A stretch of 64,000 bases of DNA, from contig OX352761.1 of NCBI GenBank assembly GCA_947095585.1, forward strand, positions 34,997,777 to 35,061,776, read 5' to 3'. Positions 10,292 to 25,200 of the stretch are shown here, one piece after another. The notes below the pieces were generated by a model, which had not been told where the DNA came from, did no database searches, and was given only the letters and a program-made list of their open reading frames with translations. Position 1 is the stretch's first letter; each line of letters starts with the position of its first letter. The stretch comes from Nephrocerus scutellatus (lineage: Eukaryota; Arthropoda; Insecta; Diptera; Pipunculidae). Both the position numbers and the translations under genes were made by a program.

Positions 10292-13200
10292 CTGAAAAAA
10301 AAATTAATAATATATTTCTTATTAATGTATTTTTAATAAATGTTTGTGTTTAGTATATGTTTTACGATATGTTCGTAACTGTTATACCTTTTACAGAATG
10401 GCATTTTTCTTTTATAAATACCCTAACCCATGTGGCAGACACTGCGACCAAAAGATATATTGTATCTTCGATCCATCCACCACCAGACCATACCTTTTAA
10501 CGTCCAGTGCAGGAACACAAATGCACCAGTTTGCCCGGTTTCATATTTTTACCTCAAATAACCTGCTGAAACAGTACTCCCTGACCATAATGGCGGGGAT
10601 TGTGTAGAACATGTCTCTTTCAGGTATTGAGTCAAGAATTTTCAGATGTCCCACATAGTCACCTGGTTTGTACCCGTATTCTAGTTGCAGCTTCTATAGC
10701 GCATCTAGCGGCCGTCTTCCTGATGAAGATTTGCAGGGTGAAAGCCATGCAACAGATTCTAGTGCTGTCGTAGGGTAAGTGTGCATGGCAGAATGGTATT
10801 TATAACTGTTGAAGGTGGCACACTTAATACCATTCTCAGTTAGTTTCCAAATATGAGAAGAAATTACACTATAATTGCTTGAATAATATGCATATGCTAG
10901 AGTCAGGACTTATGTATTCCTCATCCAGCTGTTAAGTTTAATTTTTTCAACAAATCAAAATTTTCCACAAAGCGTCAAATCAGCTGTGGCGAGCTGCGAT
11001 AAACGAGTTGCGCCAACTAGCTAAGTATGAACTAACTTCTTAACTCGCTTAGCAAAAATAAAAACGAGAAATGAGACTTAAACAAGTTTAAGTCTGCCAG
11101 TCTGTCAAATGTATAAGGGTGCATTGTTGGTTTATTTAGCACTGAAATCCCCGCCCGTCCTTTTCTTATTGAATGTTCCTTGAAATATTGTGGAGTACCA
11201 AAATGGTTTTAAAATTGGAACCAAAATATGATGCCGCCATCAAGCAAAAACAAAGTTAGCGAAGCGATAAATTCCGCTCAAAAATAATAAGGCCTCGGTA
11301 TCAGGTGGTATCACAGCGGTGCTCTGATTAGTTTAGGAAGGGCAATTTAAAAAAATATATTGATGTTAAGGTTTTTCATCCATTTTTCCTTAAATAAATA
11401 GGAAAGATTAAAAAAAAATATAAATACTGAATATCACGACTCGGACCACTATCTTGTTGGTATGGTGCTCCGAGCGCGGATTGCATCATCAAAAAAGACA
11501 GCATCCGCAAATCATATTCGAGTCAACACGGCTGCCCTTCGCAACGAAGAGACCAGAAATAACTACGGTCAAGCGATAGGACTCGCCCTAAATGCAGGAA
11601 GAGTAAGTGCTGGGGCTGAGATGCCGGGCGTAGAAGAGAAAGAATACAAAACCGCGCGATAAAACTTATCGGTGACGATAATATAGCGAAATTGATAAAT
11701 TCGCTTGAACACCGCAGGAACGTTTCTTGCTTGTCACTGTTTTATCGCCAGCGGTGCTGAAGAGAAAAAGCCAACTGCATGCCACCTCTCCTTGAATTCA
11801 ACCGCAATACTCGCGGCGCTCTAAATGCTCATCAGTTTACCCTTAAGCTCATCTTCGGACGTAGAGTTAAATTCAGGGATTCGTTCTTCAGCCGTACAAC
11901 ACGTATGTGCAATGCTCTGCCAAGCTCTGTCTTCCCACATCACTATGATCCACAGGCATTCAAAACACAAGCTCATAGACATCTCCTCTTCCTTAACGCC
12001 CACGCTGTGCCAAGCATATAGCCGAGCATTATAAGGGTGCGAACCCTTTGAAGCGTGCGCGAATTATAAAAATAAATAAATAATAAATACGCCTTAAGAA
12101 TACAGGCATTAGTACTGCTGACTTCATCTAAGGCAGAAGTCTTAGATATCGGAACGACTGGTTCGATAACGAATGTAAGCTAGCGACTGACCGTAAGAAT
12201 GTTACGAACCGAGCAATGCAACAATCTCATAGAACGCGGGCACGCGAAGATGAATATCAAGAGCTCAGAAGATAGGAAAAAACAGTTCACCGGCGAAAGA
12301 AAGCAGACTGGGAGAAGAATCTCGTCCGTGAACTAGAACAGTATAGAGAGCGAGGACCGCACCAGGCGCGGAAGTTCTACCAAAGAGTCCGCGGTATGAC
12401 GCAATATACACCGCGTTGCACATACTGCAAGGACAAGAGGGTAATCTGATCGCCGATCTAAAAGGCATCTTAGAGCGATGGGAATAGCACTTTCATGAGT
12501 TGCTTAATGGCTAGCTGCTTCAGTTACACCTAAATGAGGCTCCACCAGTGACCGAAGACCACACTATGCTGCCGCCACCAAGCATAGACAAAGTTAGTAG
12601 AGCGATAAATCGGCTCAAAAATAATAAGGCCATAATCCCAGCGGAGCTAATTCAAACAGGAGGCCACGCAATACACCAAGCAATTCATGAACTAATAGTG
12701 CAAGTATGGGATGAAGAAGGGACACCAGAAGACTGGCGAAGAGGCATCCTGTGCCCCATACATAAGAACGGAGATATCACAACCTGCAGCAATTATCGTG
12801 GTATAAAGTTGTTGAGTGCCCCGTATAAGATTTTCTCCTCTATCTTTCAAGACAGGATAGCCCCATACGCTAGTCATCATTGGTCCATAACAGTGTGGCT
12901 TCATCCCAGGCAAATCAACAACTGATCAGATTTACACCATTAGGCAGGTGATGGAAAATGTCTAGAGTTTCAAAACTCACTACACCATCTTTTTATAGAC
13001 TTTAAAGTCGCCTATGATAGTATAGCCCGAGTAGAACTTTATAAAGCCATGAGAGAATTCGGCATCCCAAATAAACTGACACGACTATGTAGGTTGACCA
13101 TGACCAATGTTATAAGCCAAGTAAAAATATCCGGATCACTATCAAGCCTATTCAACATCTATAACGGGCTCCGACAAGGGGATGGACTGACCTGCGTCCC

Positions 13201-16200
13201 CTTTAACCTGGCGTTGGAGAAAGTAATCCGAGACTTCCATGTAACGGCGAGAGGAACAATCCTCTATAAGTCCATAATTATATTGGCTTAAACAGATGAT
13301 ATTTACAACTTTGGTAGAAACCCAAGATGTGTACAGGAAGCTTTCATCCAGACCGAGCGGACATGAGCACATGAATGAGAGCAAATCAAAGTACATGGTT
13401 GCCACGTCTGCGAGCAGAAGATCCAACACTACTCCATCAAAAAAGATAGTGGATCGTGGTGCAGTCCTTTTACTATCTCTGGTCAATTGTAGCAGCGTGG
13501 AACCAGAAATATCTACACAGTTGCTTGCAACATAGCCAACTTCATTCAGTCTGTCGAGACTCTTTTAATCTAGGAATTTAACCGTACCATCCAAGCTGCT
13601 GGTGTATAGGGCAATGGTCATACCATCCAAGGCTTGTGTGTCTGGTATGTGAGAATGGACGATTCTTGAGACTTTATAATGATCTACGAACGTTACTGCG
13701 ATTTCGATATTGTGATTGGAATTAAGCTCGGTAAGCTCCGGTGGACTGGACACCTAGGCTCGCATGTGTGAAGAGGATCCTGCACGGAAAGTCCTTTGCA
13801 AGGCAATTTGTTTTAAAAATACTGTGTCAGACATTATTTCTCGGTTTGGCTTAATTAAGCTGTAGGTTGTGCTTTGTGTGTTTTTTCTAATCTCTGGTTT
13901 CAGGGTCGATCACTGCAATATACTTGGTCTGTGAACTATTATTTCTCGGATATTTTTTGTTCCTAGTAATTAAAATTAAATTTTCCGGGAATCCCGGATT
14001 TTATAAAAATTTGAAAGTTATCCGTGAGGCCCCAGGGCTCCCATATAATTTTTTCTCAAAATTAACCCGATTTTATTCAAACTTTACATACCTGTGTATC
14101 TCCGGTTAGAGAATTTACATGAAAATTTTTAATTTTTATGGGCTGTTTTTTCAATAAATTCTCTAAGCGCTGTTTAGCAAATATTTGATCAATAAGCAAT
14201 AAGTTAATGTAATTACACATAATAAGAGATATTTAATTTTATTTTGATAATGTTTAAAAGCGCATTAAAGGTTTGTTGAAAAAATGGTCCCAATTTTTTT
14301 CAGAACTTTTGATGAGCCATAGCCGTATGGTAAAAACTCATCCATGAACCATTTCAACCACTTTTGATAGACGGTAAACCAGAGATTGTTAACTCTGCAT
14401 GGTGTAACATGAAACCTTGGAATCCCCTCGCTGCGCTGGTGCACCAGTGGCATGGTCATCGGATATGAAGGCCCAAACCCCATCGATGGCTGAGATGCCT
14501 GGCCAAGGTCTCAGAGGCAACAATGAATTGTATTCTTTTGGAGAATGATACAGAATTTGAATTTATTGAAACTCTTCGTAAGAGAGGAAAGGTGGTTGAT
14601 CGAGTAACTGGTACTATCACAGCTTTGGATAATCAGGGCTCAACTGGTTGACAGACAGTGCAGGAAAGCTAAAGCCAATTCTGACTTGACTTCGGAATCT
14701 CTGACTACAGCACTGAACCCGGGACTAGAAATGGACTGTTTGCCCAGCTGTTCATAGGCTTTAAAACTTGCTGAGGTAGATAGGTCGACACAGAGGCACA
14801 GCTATTCTGAAATAGCGGCCAAAGTATTGGAAGCTGTTATTTCAGCAAGGATGGATGAAGACAAGACGTCAAAAAAAACCACTTGACTTTGTCCAAGACC
14901 GCCTTTGGGAAACTGGGGGCATTTAAGGTGGGTGCTTTACCAGTTTTTGAAGGTAGCACCCTCTTTGTTAGCAGAGGGGAACGTCAAAAGCTGGTAAAGG
15001 CGACGGTCCGCTTGCCTGGAAAACTCCAGAAGCATGCGGAAATTGTCGCGTGACTCCAAGCCCAAAATCAGAGTCTTGACACCAATATATGGTGTAACAC
15101 AAATAGTGTGGTGAAGATGAATCTCTGCTCTTTGCGGAAATCGATGCGCCATCAGTCAAGATTCTGAAAGAAAGGTTCGGAATGCGTACGTACTACATTT
15201 TAGTCGTGCCTCAGTGCTCATTAAGGCGGGGATAAGGAGAAAAAATCATAGATTAATGTCTATAATTTTTACTCAGATTAACGTGCAGCATAGAAAATAG
15301 GCTACTGCTCTGCTATGCAATAGTCTTGCGAAGTTGCAGACATCACCTTAAATAATCCTTGTGCAGGAGCTGTGGGTATATCGTGGACGTATCTGTGTCC
15401 TGGGCATGATTCATTAGGGCACTGTTATCTATCATGAATCAGGGAGTAATAGTCCTCGGGCTTGTTTGAATATTAAAAAAATTCATCATCATCATATTTG
15501 GAACTACAACCGGTGTCCGGTCCTGGCCTCCCGCAAAAAATCTCTCCACCGGTCCCGATTTCGAGCCGATGCCATCCAATTTGGCATCCCTAAACTCTGA
15601 GCGTCCTGGTCTACGCCATCCTTCCAGCGTAGGCTTGGCCGGCCTCGCTGTCGTGTTTAATAAATCCTACCGCAAAGGACTTTTCGAGCAGGATCCTCTT
15701 TGCTCATGCGAGCTAGGTGTCCTGCCCACCGGAGCCTACCGAGCTTAATTTTATTCACGATGTCGATATCGCGGTAACGCTCGTAGACCTCATCATTATA
15801 AAATCTCCAGAATCGTCCTTCCTCACATACGGGGATAACAATTCTCCGTAAGACTTTTCTCGAACGCCGCTAAGAGGTCAGAATGCTTTTTGCTAAGCAC
15901 TCAAGTCTCGGATCCATATGTAAGTACTAGTATGACCATTGTCTTATATACCAGCAGGTTGGTTGTTATGGTTAAATTCCTGGATTTGAAGAGTCTTGTT
16001 GGCTTTAAGCAACCGTGCGCGTATTTCTGGTTCCATGATGTTATCGGCTGCTAAAGTTCACCCGAGATAGTTAAAGGATTGCACTACTTCAAATTCGCGC
16101 TCCACAATTTAAATTGAGGGACGAGAGAACATGTTCGGATGACTCCTCTTCCTCCGCACAGAACCTACATTTTGTCATAGAGTCCACACCAATTTTGCTA

Positions 16201-19200
16201 AGATGATTTCTTAGGCCACAATGGCCAGTTAGAAAACTCACTAGTTTCCTAATGCTGCCTTTATCTAGATATAGGATTTCTTTACATGAGAAGGGTCTGA
16301 TCAGTTGTTTAGATTGCCTTAGCCCCGGGGTATTTTCCCATTGAGCCAGGCGAAGCCTGTCCTCCCAACTGTTAATCAGCCCTGTGGCGGCACTCCAATT
16401 GACGCCGCAAAAGGGTTCAGGTCCTATGAACGCAGTTTCAGAACCGGCCCTAGCCAGTTCATCTGCGGCTTCGTTGCCTGCAATACCTCGATGACCTGGT
16501 ACCCAACCGAGCTTAACCCTGTTGTGTCTGGCCAGAGATTGCAATGCATCGTAGCAGCTTTTAAATGTTAACGAGTCCATTGACTTGGGCGACAGAGCTT
16601 TAAGTGCTGCCTGGCTATCTGAATAGATATAAATTCTCGCTCCCTTGACGCCTTTACTGAGGTTTATCCTAGCGCAGATCTCTATGGCATGGAGTTCGGC
16701 CTGGAAGACCGTGGGGCTTACTCCCATTGGTATCGAGACCTTTGTATTAGGTCCAAAGACACCAGCACCAACTACAGGTTCCATCTTTAATCCATCAGTG
16801 AACCAGACCAGACCATTATCGTCTAGTGTCAGAACACCATTAGACCAGCTTGCACGGTCTAAGATGTCTACCTCGAATAACCTGTCGAAACAGTACTCCC
16901 TGACCATAACGTCAGGTAATGTGCAGAACATGTCTCTTTCGGGAATTGAGTTGAGAATTCTCAGGTATCCCTAAAGGTCGCCTGGTTTATACTTATATGC
17001 AGCTTTATAGCGCATCTAGCGGCCGTCTTCCTAATGAAGATTTGTAGGGGCGAAAGCCCTACGATAGCTTCTAATGCTGTCGTTGTCTAATGTGTGTTTA
17101 GTAGCAGACTTGATATGAGAATTCCAGTTAAGTCTTTTATCAAGGATGACACCGAGGTATTTGACCTCTCTGGAATACGTTAGAGTGGTGCCTTTTAAGA
17201 TGATTGGTCCTAAGTCAACCAATCTTCTTTTTGTGAAAGGCACTAGAACCGTTTTGCAAGGATTGATGGATAACCCTTCCCTGCTGCACCAGTCCAAAAC
17301 TTGTAAAAGATCACATTGCATGACAGCAGAAATGGTCGTGCAGTGTTTACCCCTAATAATAATCGCCAAGTCATCAGCATAGCCAATGGCGATGTAGCCT
17401 GATCGGTGTAGATCAACCAAAAGATCGTCTATGACCAGTGACCACAGAAGGGGAGAGAGGACTCCTCCTTGGGGACAACCCTTGACTGCGGTCACAGACA
17501 CTGACACTCCTCCAGAGGAAGAAGTGATATCTCGACTCTCGAGTCGATTGTGCATGGAAACATATTCCATAAGGTTTCAGAACAGAAAGGGGACAGTACT
17601 GTCCACAGTATGTTCAATAGAGGATATCCAATACCTAGCAGAGAAGTCGTCAACGAAAGAATGAATTGGATTAGAAGTAGCAGATAGGAGATCATTAATG
17701 AAAATCAGAAAGAGTGTCGGAGACACAACAGAGCATTGGAGCACCGGCGTTTATGCGGTGAACATTGTATTTGAATCCGTCCAATACGACCTGAATTGAA
17801 CGGTCAAAAGGTAGTTACTAGCTCAATCGAATAGGGCGTTATTAATACCATGTGCATTCATTTTCGACAAAAAAGCTTAATACCAGACTCTGTCAAATGC
17901 CTTGGAAATAACGAGTGCAACAACTTTCCTTTCCCCAAATCTGTGAATAGACTGGTTTCACTTTTAATTGAGATATGCCATAAGATCCCCTGTAGAACGT
18001 TGTTTTCGATAACCGTACTGCTGGTCGCTAAGGATTTCACTTTATTCAAGGTATTGCATAATGACTTTAGAAAGTATGGATGTTAGCGCAATGGGTCTGT
18101 ACGAGGAAAGAGATGACGATTCGCCTTTTAAGGAACAGACAAAGGCTGTTTTCCATTTCCTTGGGAAAACTCCAGAAGAATAAGCGAAATTGTAAAAGCC
18201 TACGCAGTGGCATTGCCAACGTTGAAGACCAACCTCTTCAAAACTATAGCAGGAATACAATCAGGCCCAGCAAATTTATGAATGTTGAGTTGGTAGCGTT
18301 GAGCTAGCTGCGAAATGTGAAGCAAGCTACTTGGCCTTGTCCATAGAGCTGACAGTTGTGATGTCATTGTGAGTTAGCGTTGGAATTGAAAACGAGGCAA
18401 CATTTATAATTAGTTTCACGAACGACTAAAAGTTTTTACTACCTTTGGGATATTGAAGTATTTTTTGTCTTATTTTCTGGTTATAATCGGATTTGAATCG
18501 TCTAAGGTCCGGTTTTCCTACAGTGGGGTTTTGTTTATATAACCGAAAGCATACCTCCCGGTTCCTAGAAGCCTCTTTGCATCTTAAATCATACCAAGCA
18601 TTTTCCCTCGGTTTGATACACTTAGTCCTGTAAGAGATAAATTGTCTCTTACCCTCCTAAATTATGTTTGTGATCGTATCAGATACGGTATCCACACCAC
18701 TTTTGGCATTAAGTGGCCATTTAATATTCCTAAAGCAATTGTTAAGGCCATCTCAGTCGGCTTTCTCGTGTAGCCATACTTTTCTTTTAGGAGTTTTCTC
18801 ATTAACTGCGTAATATGACAAAGAGAAATTAGCTGCAAAATGGTCCGATGAGCCTAGAGGGAATAATACACTGAATGTGTATTTTTTAGGATGAGAGGTA
18901 CTACACACATACTATTAATTCCTAGTTTGTCGGTTTTAAAAGACAAATTGATCTTTTACACAGGCAGCACAAAGATTGCACGATAGCAAGAATTATTTGT
19001 CAATACTCGCAGGTACCTGTAAACTTCCTGAGCTCCAATAACTCCGGGTGTTGATTGCACAGTAGTGTTCCACATATCTGCGTCAGGTGTTGTTGGCATT
19101 TCCAACATTGCTGATTTCTCCTGAAGATATTGCTAGAGGAATAAAATTAGATAATTATAAATAAAAAATCGAACGTAATTATTCATGTATATATGGAAAG

Positions 19201-22200
19201 CAAATGCGTACGTGTGGATCTTCACGAATTGTATCCAATTCTGCCTGAACGGGCTGGTATTGTTCCACAATCATTTGCGACGAAACAAAATTGTTCTCTG
19301 AATCATGGAACGACACTCGCTTGTTGTCACGCCCTAGAGTCAACGAATTAGCATTGGCGGCATTAGTATTTGTCTGATTGTGGTGATCATTGAGTGCTGG
19401 TGAATACATCATTTCAACAGCTTGCATTGGCGAATTCGTTAACAGCAGGTTGTTGTTCAGATTGATGTTGCTATGGTTTGCCAAGAGACTGGTCTTTTTC
19501 GTATTGGAAACTGTATTGGTATTGGTGGCGGGGATGATATTGTTGTTGTTCGCCATATTACTGTTATTTTGAGGAACGGCTGCGGTGTTAGCATTGTTGG
19601 TTGTTGTTTTAAGCAATCCAATTGAGGAATTGCGAATCTTTTGCTGCTGTTGCGACATAATGAGGTACGAACTATTCCGCTCAGGTGGAGGCGGAGGAGG
19701 CACTGATGTTGCTGATGCCGAATGATCTGTCGCCGATTGGTTGGAGTCGTTTGCCAAGCTTATGTGGGAGATGTCCTTGGCCAAATTTGAGATGTTGTGC
19801 TCCGTTTGTAAATGCCGATCTTCGGCAAAGCTTGCAGATTTCTGTGATTTTGAAGGTGACGATGGTGCCATTGCCGAAGACGATCCGTCGTAGCGATTGT
19901 TTTTCAGTATACTCTTGGGTTGTACTGTCGTCGTCGGATTAATCTGACTTTGTTGTACGGGAAAACTTTGATACGATTGTTGTGGATCTGCAATGGATGC
20001 AGATGGATTCATGGAAGGAGCTGTGTTGTTTGCTGTGGTGTAATTGTCTTCACTACCTGAAGGCGGACTACTATTGCTGGCATCTGTTAAGAAATTTTGC
20101 GCGCTGCCCGAAGAAGCGATTTTAATTTCCGTTTGTCTAAAATTCGTAACAGGAGTCTGGATCGTACTCGGTTGGTTAGCCAAACGGAATACCTCCTGCA
20201 GATTCTCCTTTTCGTAGGACGGTTCACTTTCATCCTCTTGATCTTCGGTCTCCTGTGCTCGACGCTCAAAGTCTCTTTCGAGAACAAGAGTCTTTAGTTG
20301 GTCCTCCTGCTGTGCCGTGCGCTGTTGCAGGCCGGACAGCTCGTTAATTTGTTGCTCCCGCCATTGACGAATATGTTCTCTGCGCACTTCAAGGTCTTTT
20401 TCACGCTCCTCTCGTTCCCATGGATTTGCACCATGGAAATTTTTGTGTTGATTCGTAGCTGTTGTGATTGGGAGATAACCACCCTTTGGAGGATCTAGTG
20501 AACTGGCCACGTAATTAATTCCGGGTGTAAGCGGGCCTCCAGATTTAAATAACGGATGAGTCGCAGTTGGAGGTAATGGGGGCTTCTCTTCGACGTGGTG
20601 TGATTGCTGCTGTAGCTGTAGCTGGTGCTGATGCTGATATACCGCGTTTTGGGATCGATTTGGCTGAGGTTTCGGAGCAGTTGGTGGCATTTGTTGATGC
20701 TGTTGTTGATGCTGTGGTTGATTTTGCTGTTGTTGCTTCGATGGACTTGTTTGTTGTTGTTGTGGTTGGTGTTGCAGCATGTTGCCAGAATGCATTGTTC
20801 CTGGTTTTGGCGGCAAAGCAATGAAGTTCTGGTGGAGCTGCTGATGATGGTGTTGTTGCGCATTTTGTTGCTGTTGTTGTTGTTGTTGTTGCTGTTGCCG
20901 TTGCTGCTGCTGCATCATTTGATTTGGCGAATGCTGCGAGGCGTCGATGTTGTGCATAGGTAATTCGTGTCGGGGATTTCTTCTCATTGGCATTTCAGAT
21001 GCCACCCCTTGTTGCGTACGTACCTGACCTGCCGGAGAATGTTGCTGTGAACCATATTGCAACGCATCTGCCATGTTATTATGTGGTCCATTAGAGAAAC
21101 TCATCTGCTGCTGCTGCTGCATATCAACGGCTGCCCCACCCATTTGCGATGCAACGCCTCCACCCTGTGCAGCGATCATATTCATATTCTGCATGCTCTG
21201 GCTAGACGACATGCTGCCATGGTACATGCTTCCTTGAACACCTCCCGTTGCTCCCGCGACAGCTACATGAGTTCCAGCAATGTTCGGCATGGATGGCGCC
21301 AACATCTGATTCATTCGTATACTGTGCTGACTCTGCACCTCTCTGCTGAAATTATGAGTGCTCTTCGAACGATTGCCCATGGTAAGCGATGATTGCGGCT
21401 GCATTTGTTGTAGTTGATTCGATGTGGCTAAAGAGGAGGTGTTGCCATTTAAATTGTTACTGCTAGCACTCATTGTGTGGCTGTGATTAAATGGCAACAT
21501 CGTATTTGGCAAAGGCATTTGTGTATTATTGCTTGAGTTTGTTGCATTTGTGTTGCTATGATAATAAGCGGATGCTGGACGGCTTGGAACGCTATGCTGC
21601 TGATTTGTGGTGTTCGTTGCTGATGATGGTGTCTGAACATTCGCAGAATGCTGCTGCATTCCATTTTTTAAAGAGCTTCCTTCAATTTGACCACTGTGCT
21701 GCAAGTTTCCATTGTACGAGCTCATTGCGGAATGTGAAGGAATTTGGGGTCTGAAATAAGTGAAAGGAATGATATCAATACAATTTTTTTAAAGTAATTC
21801 AATTATTTTCTAGTGTGCAACAAGAGTGCAATAACAAAACATTTATTTGCACGTAATTATCCCATTTTAGTGTCGAGAAACAGACAGACAAACGATTGTA
21901 TAAAAGCTCAGGAACGGTTTATCCTTTCTACGAGTTGGTATTCTCGTTTTATTCGTATAAAACCGTACAAAAATGTTTTTAAACTGAATGTAACCCTAGA
22001 AGATGGATAAAACTCTTTATTCACGACGTTTAACCAACTACTGACTGTCATCGGTGGCTAGCACAGTAGAACAAAGACAATATGATGCAATTAAACTCAC
22101 CGCTCTCCAAGAATTGGTTGACTCTGATTTTGCGCTCGGTAGACGCTCAAGTTCTGATAAAATCCTTGTTCATTATTGTTGCTGTTGACAAGGCTATGAG

Positions 22201-25200
22201 TACTTCGAGACTTGGAATTGGCAATAGCTGAAAGGGTAAAATTAGGTTAAAAACATTGGCCGTGTAATTGCATTCATTGCTTGTGCTTGTCTTACCGATA
22301 TTACCACTTCCGGCATGATGAAGTGCTGGAACAGATTTACTGTTTGGCAAATGGGAATTTGGAATCAAGGGTCCAATGTTTTTGGAATCTGCGCCCATTC
22401 TAGATAGATCCCGTTCGGACATTCTGCGATTACCTAATACACGAAAAATATTACAATAACAATATTCTCAATAGGCAAAATAAAGTATAGTATATAGAAA
22501 TAAATAAGAAAAATAATTGCTCAAATTTCCATCTAACACACAATGTTTTATAGTGTCTGGTCACACTTACATTAATGAAGAGAAAAGCAAATAGTAATGA
22601 CGATAGAGTGCCAATGTTGAAAACATATCAACTCCCCAATTTTAGTTGGAACAAATTAATGAAATTAAACAACTAAAAATTAAACCAGAATGCATACATG
22701 GTCGAATCAACAATTCACATTTAAAAAAACTGAACAAAAAAAAAAACGGAAGAAACAACGGAAAATGCCGATCTCCTAACAGAAATGCGTACTCTGTCAT
22801 CTTGGTTCATCTTCATCTGAATCATCAGAGTGCAGAGACTCCGAACATTTAGTGCAATTCGGGTCAGATGCCGAAAGGAGCATTTTTGATGGGGATTCAA
22901 TGCAATTAGCGTTCTTCATTACTTTCGCTTTGTGATTCCTTTTGACATGTCGCACAGTAGTGAATCGGGCCGTTGACATTGTGCTCATGCGACGGCTTAA
23001 ATCGCAACGCCATTTGTTCTTCAAATCTGGACAACTATCATAACAATTAACCTGAGGATGTGCACGGGACATCATGCGTTTGGCACAACATTGACACTCA
23101 CAGTTTGGGGTGCAGTTTGGGGTTTGGTGAAGTTGTGTTTCTTGGATGTGCTCTTGTGTCTTTTTGGGGATTGGTCGTGAAAAATCGAAAGATCCCGATG
23201 CTTGCGAACAGCATGCTTGCGAACGCAATTCTGTGACAGAGATGTCGCGCGATTTAACATCTTTGTGCAAGTGATTTAGCGGGAAATCATTCCCACTTGA
23301 ACCATAAACACTCCACTCTTTGAGCTGTTTGAGAATCTCGATTTGCTCGCACTTATTAAGTTTTTTGGCATCGCGACTTTCCTCACTCACATCCGGTGTA
23401 GAATGCGAAAATTGTTTGGCATTTTGTAGCAGCAGTACATTTGAAGCATGAGCAAGACACTTTTTCTTTTCAAAAAAATCTGCCAACTCTCGTACCTTCC
23501 CATTGCCAAAATGCTTGTTCTGCTTATCACTTAAAGCTTGGCTATTGCTCTCAACTTTTATTTCATCGATCGTTATCTTCGGTTTCGGAAAATTAGGAAA
23601 GTGAATATTGTCATGACCAGGAGTGTAATTAACTTGAGAGGAACTTTCGATTTTCAGTTGAGGAACTTGAATAGTAACAATTGTGTTGGTGTTTGTGGAT
23701 GTATTTAGTTGCATTTGCGCGGACCTTTTTGGCGTACTCATGATGCGACTGAATTTGCTTGGGGCTGATGTTGAGCGATCTGCATTCAGTTCTCTTTTTG
23801 GTTTGAATTCTTGGACGGAATTAAATTCTACATTTATTTTAGGAATATTTGGTGGATCACGGTCGACGATTGACGACTTGTCAATGGATTCCGAAGATGC
23901 GCGTCGTATGCAATAGTTACTGATAGCATCATGAGTATGGAATCTGCGATTAAATGCCCCGTTTTTCCGATCTAATGACACACTGTCCCTTTTTTTTGCT
24001 TGATCTGAGGTGACTAGATCGAAACTGACTGTCTTCCGGTAACCGGCTGGTGTTCTTCGATGGCCTGAAGCTGTCATGATTCCTCCCGCTGTCGTTCCCT
24101 TTCCGAATGGCTGACGATTTTGATCTGTTTGTTCTTCAATATTTTTCGGAATGTACGGTTTGACTTCTTCTATAGGTGAACCGTCATCAATAAATGGAAT
24201 CTCTGTTAAGTCGGCTACCGACGCAATGCCATCTTCATTGAGCGGTGGATGTGCATCCGAGTAGGAAAAGTTTGCAAATGACTCAATTGATCTCCTCACA
24301 AGATTTGCCGCGTTATCGTCGTAGTCTTCGATGAAAATCGACGGATTGGTATCCCTAGTGCGAAGCGGACTGTTGTTGATTTCAGCTAAATATAAACTGG
24401 AGGAACTTCGTGCTATTGCACGTGTATCCCGGTAGCGGGGGTCAATGTGCAATTGGTGACCTTGCGCACATAGTTCTTCTTGCAGCGATGAAGCGCTAAG
24501 ACGACGAATCGGCGACGTCATGGAATACGTTTCACACTGTAATCGATTAAGACTCTCATCGGAAACCGAACTAAAATATCGACCTCGATCAATACTAAAG
24601 GAAGTTTCCGAATCTTTTAAAGAGGGGGCAGCATGTAAGGGATTGTACAAAGCAGTTAGCCAAATGTATATTACTATTGCTAATAGCATTTATAATTGCT
24701 AGCGGATATAAGGGTTAATATGATTCTGTGAGAATATAAGTTGGTTTACCTCTTTGAATTACTGGGCTTGGTTGTTGCAGTAGTGTTGCAAGTCCATGAT
24801 AAATAGCTCCCTGTTTTGCCACTTCGAGTGTGACCACAGGCCCGGTACGGACCAAGTAATCGGCGGCTCTGTACAATATGAATGCAAAGTGTAGTTTTTT
24901 TATCAGTGCCATACTGCTTTAGCATTTCAATTACCGTTCCTGTGTTATTCCAATTAGACTTTGTCCGTCAACTCGCAGCAGTTGATCGCCAGCCTGTAAT
25001 CTGCCATCAGCATCTGCAGCTCCACCGGGAACAACACTTTTAATGTAAATTCCTAATCGTTCCTGACCCGCCCCCTTGGCTGCCACTATCGATAGTCCCA
25101 TTCCGTTGGAATTTTTGTGCAACTTTATAACTTGTAACTCGGGCTGTGGCAACTTATTGGACATTGCACTTGATGATCTTGTCTGAATGATGAATAGGAA

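Noticed and set aside
16089..18965. One complete LINE on the minus strand
   Set aside because: RT motifs are duplicated (PTLFLIFINDLL near 17.7 kb and SPLLWSLVIDDLL with YADD near 17.4 kb) and belong to different clades, so these are two abutting fragments.
20567..20963. Plus-strand Leu/Val-rich frames up to 112 codons
   Set aside because: Antisense shadows of the CAG/CAA-rich poly-Gln region of canoe exon 18.
24613..24689. MLLAIVIYIWLTALYNPLHA read as a signal peptide of a nested secreted protein
   Set aside because: It lies upstream of a phase-matched acceptor and is more simply intron sequence. The rest of the frame looks intracellular and in canoe phase.
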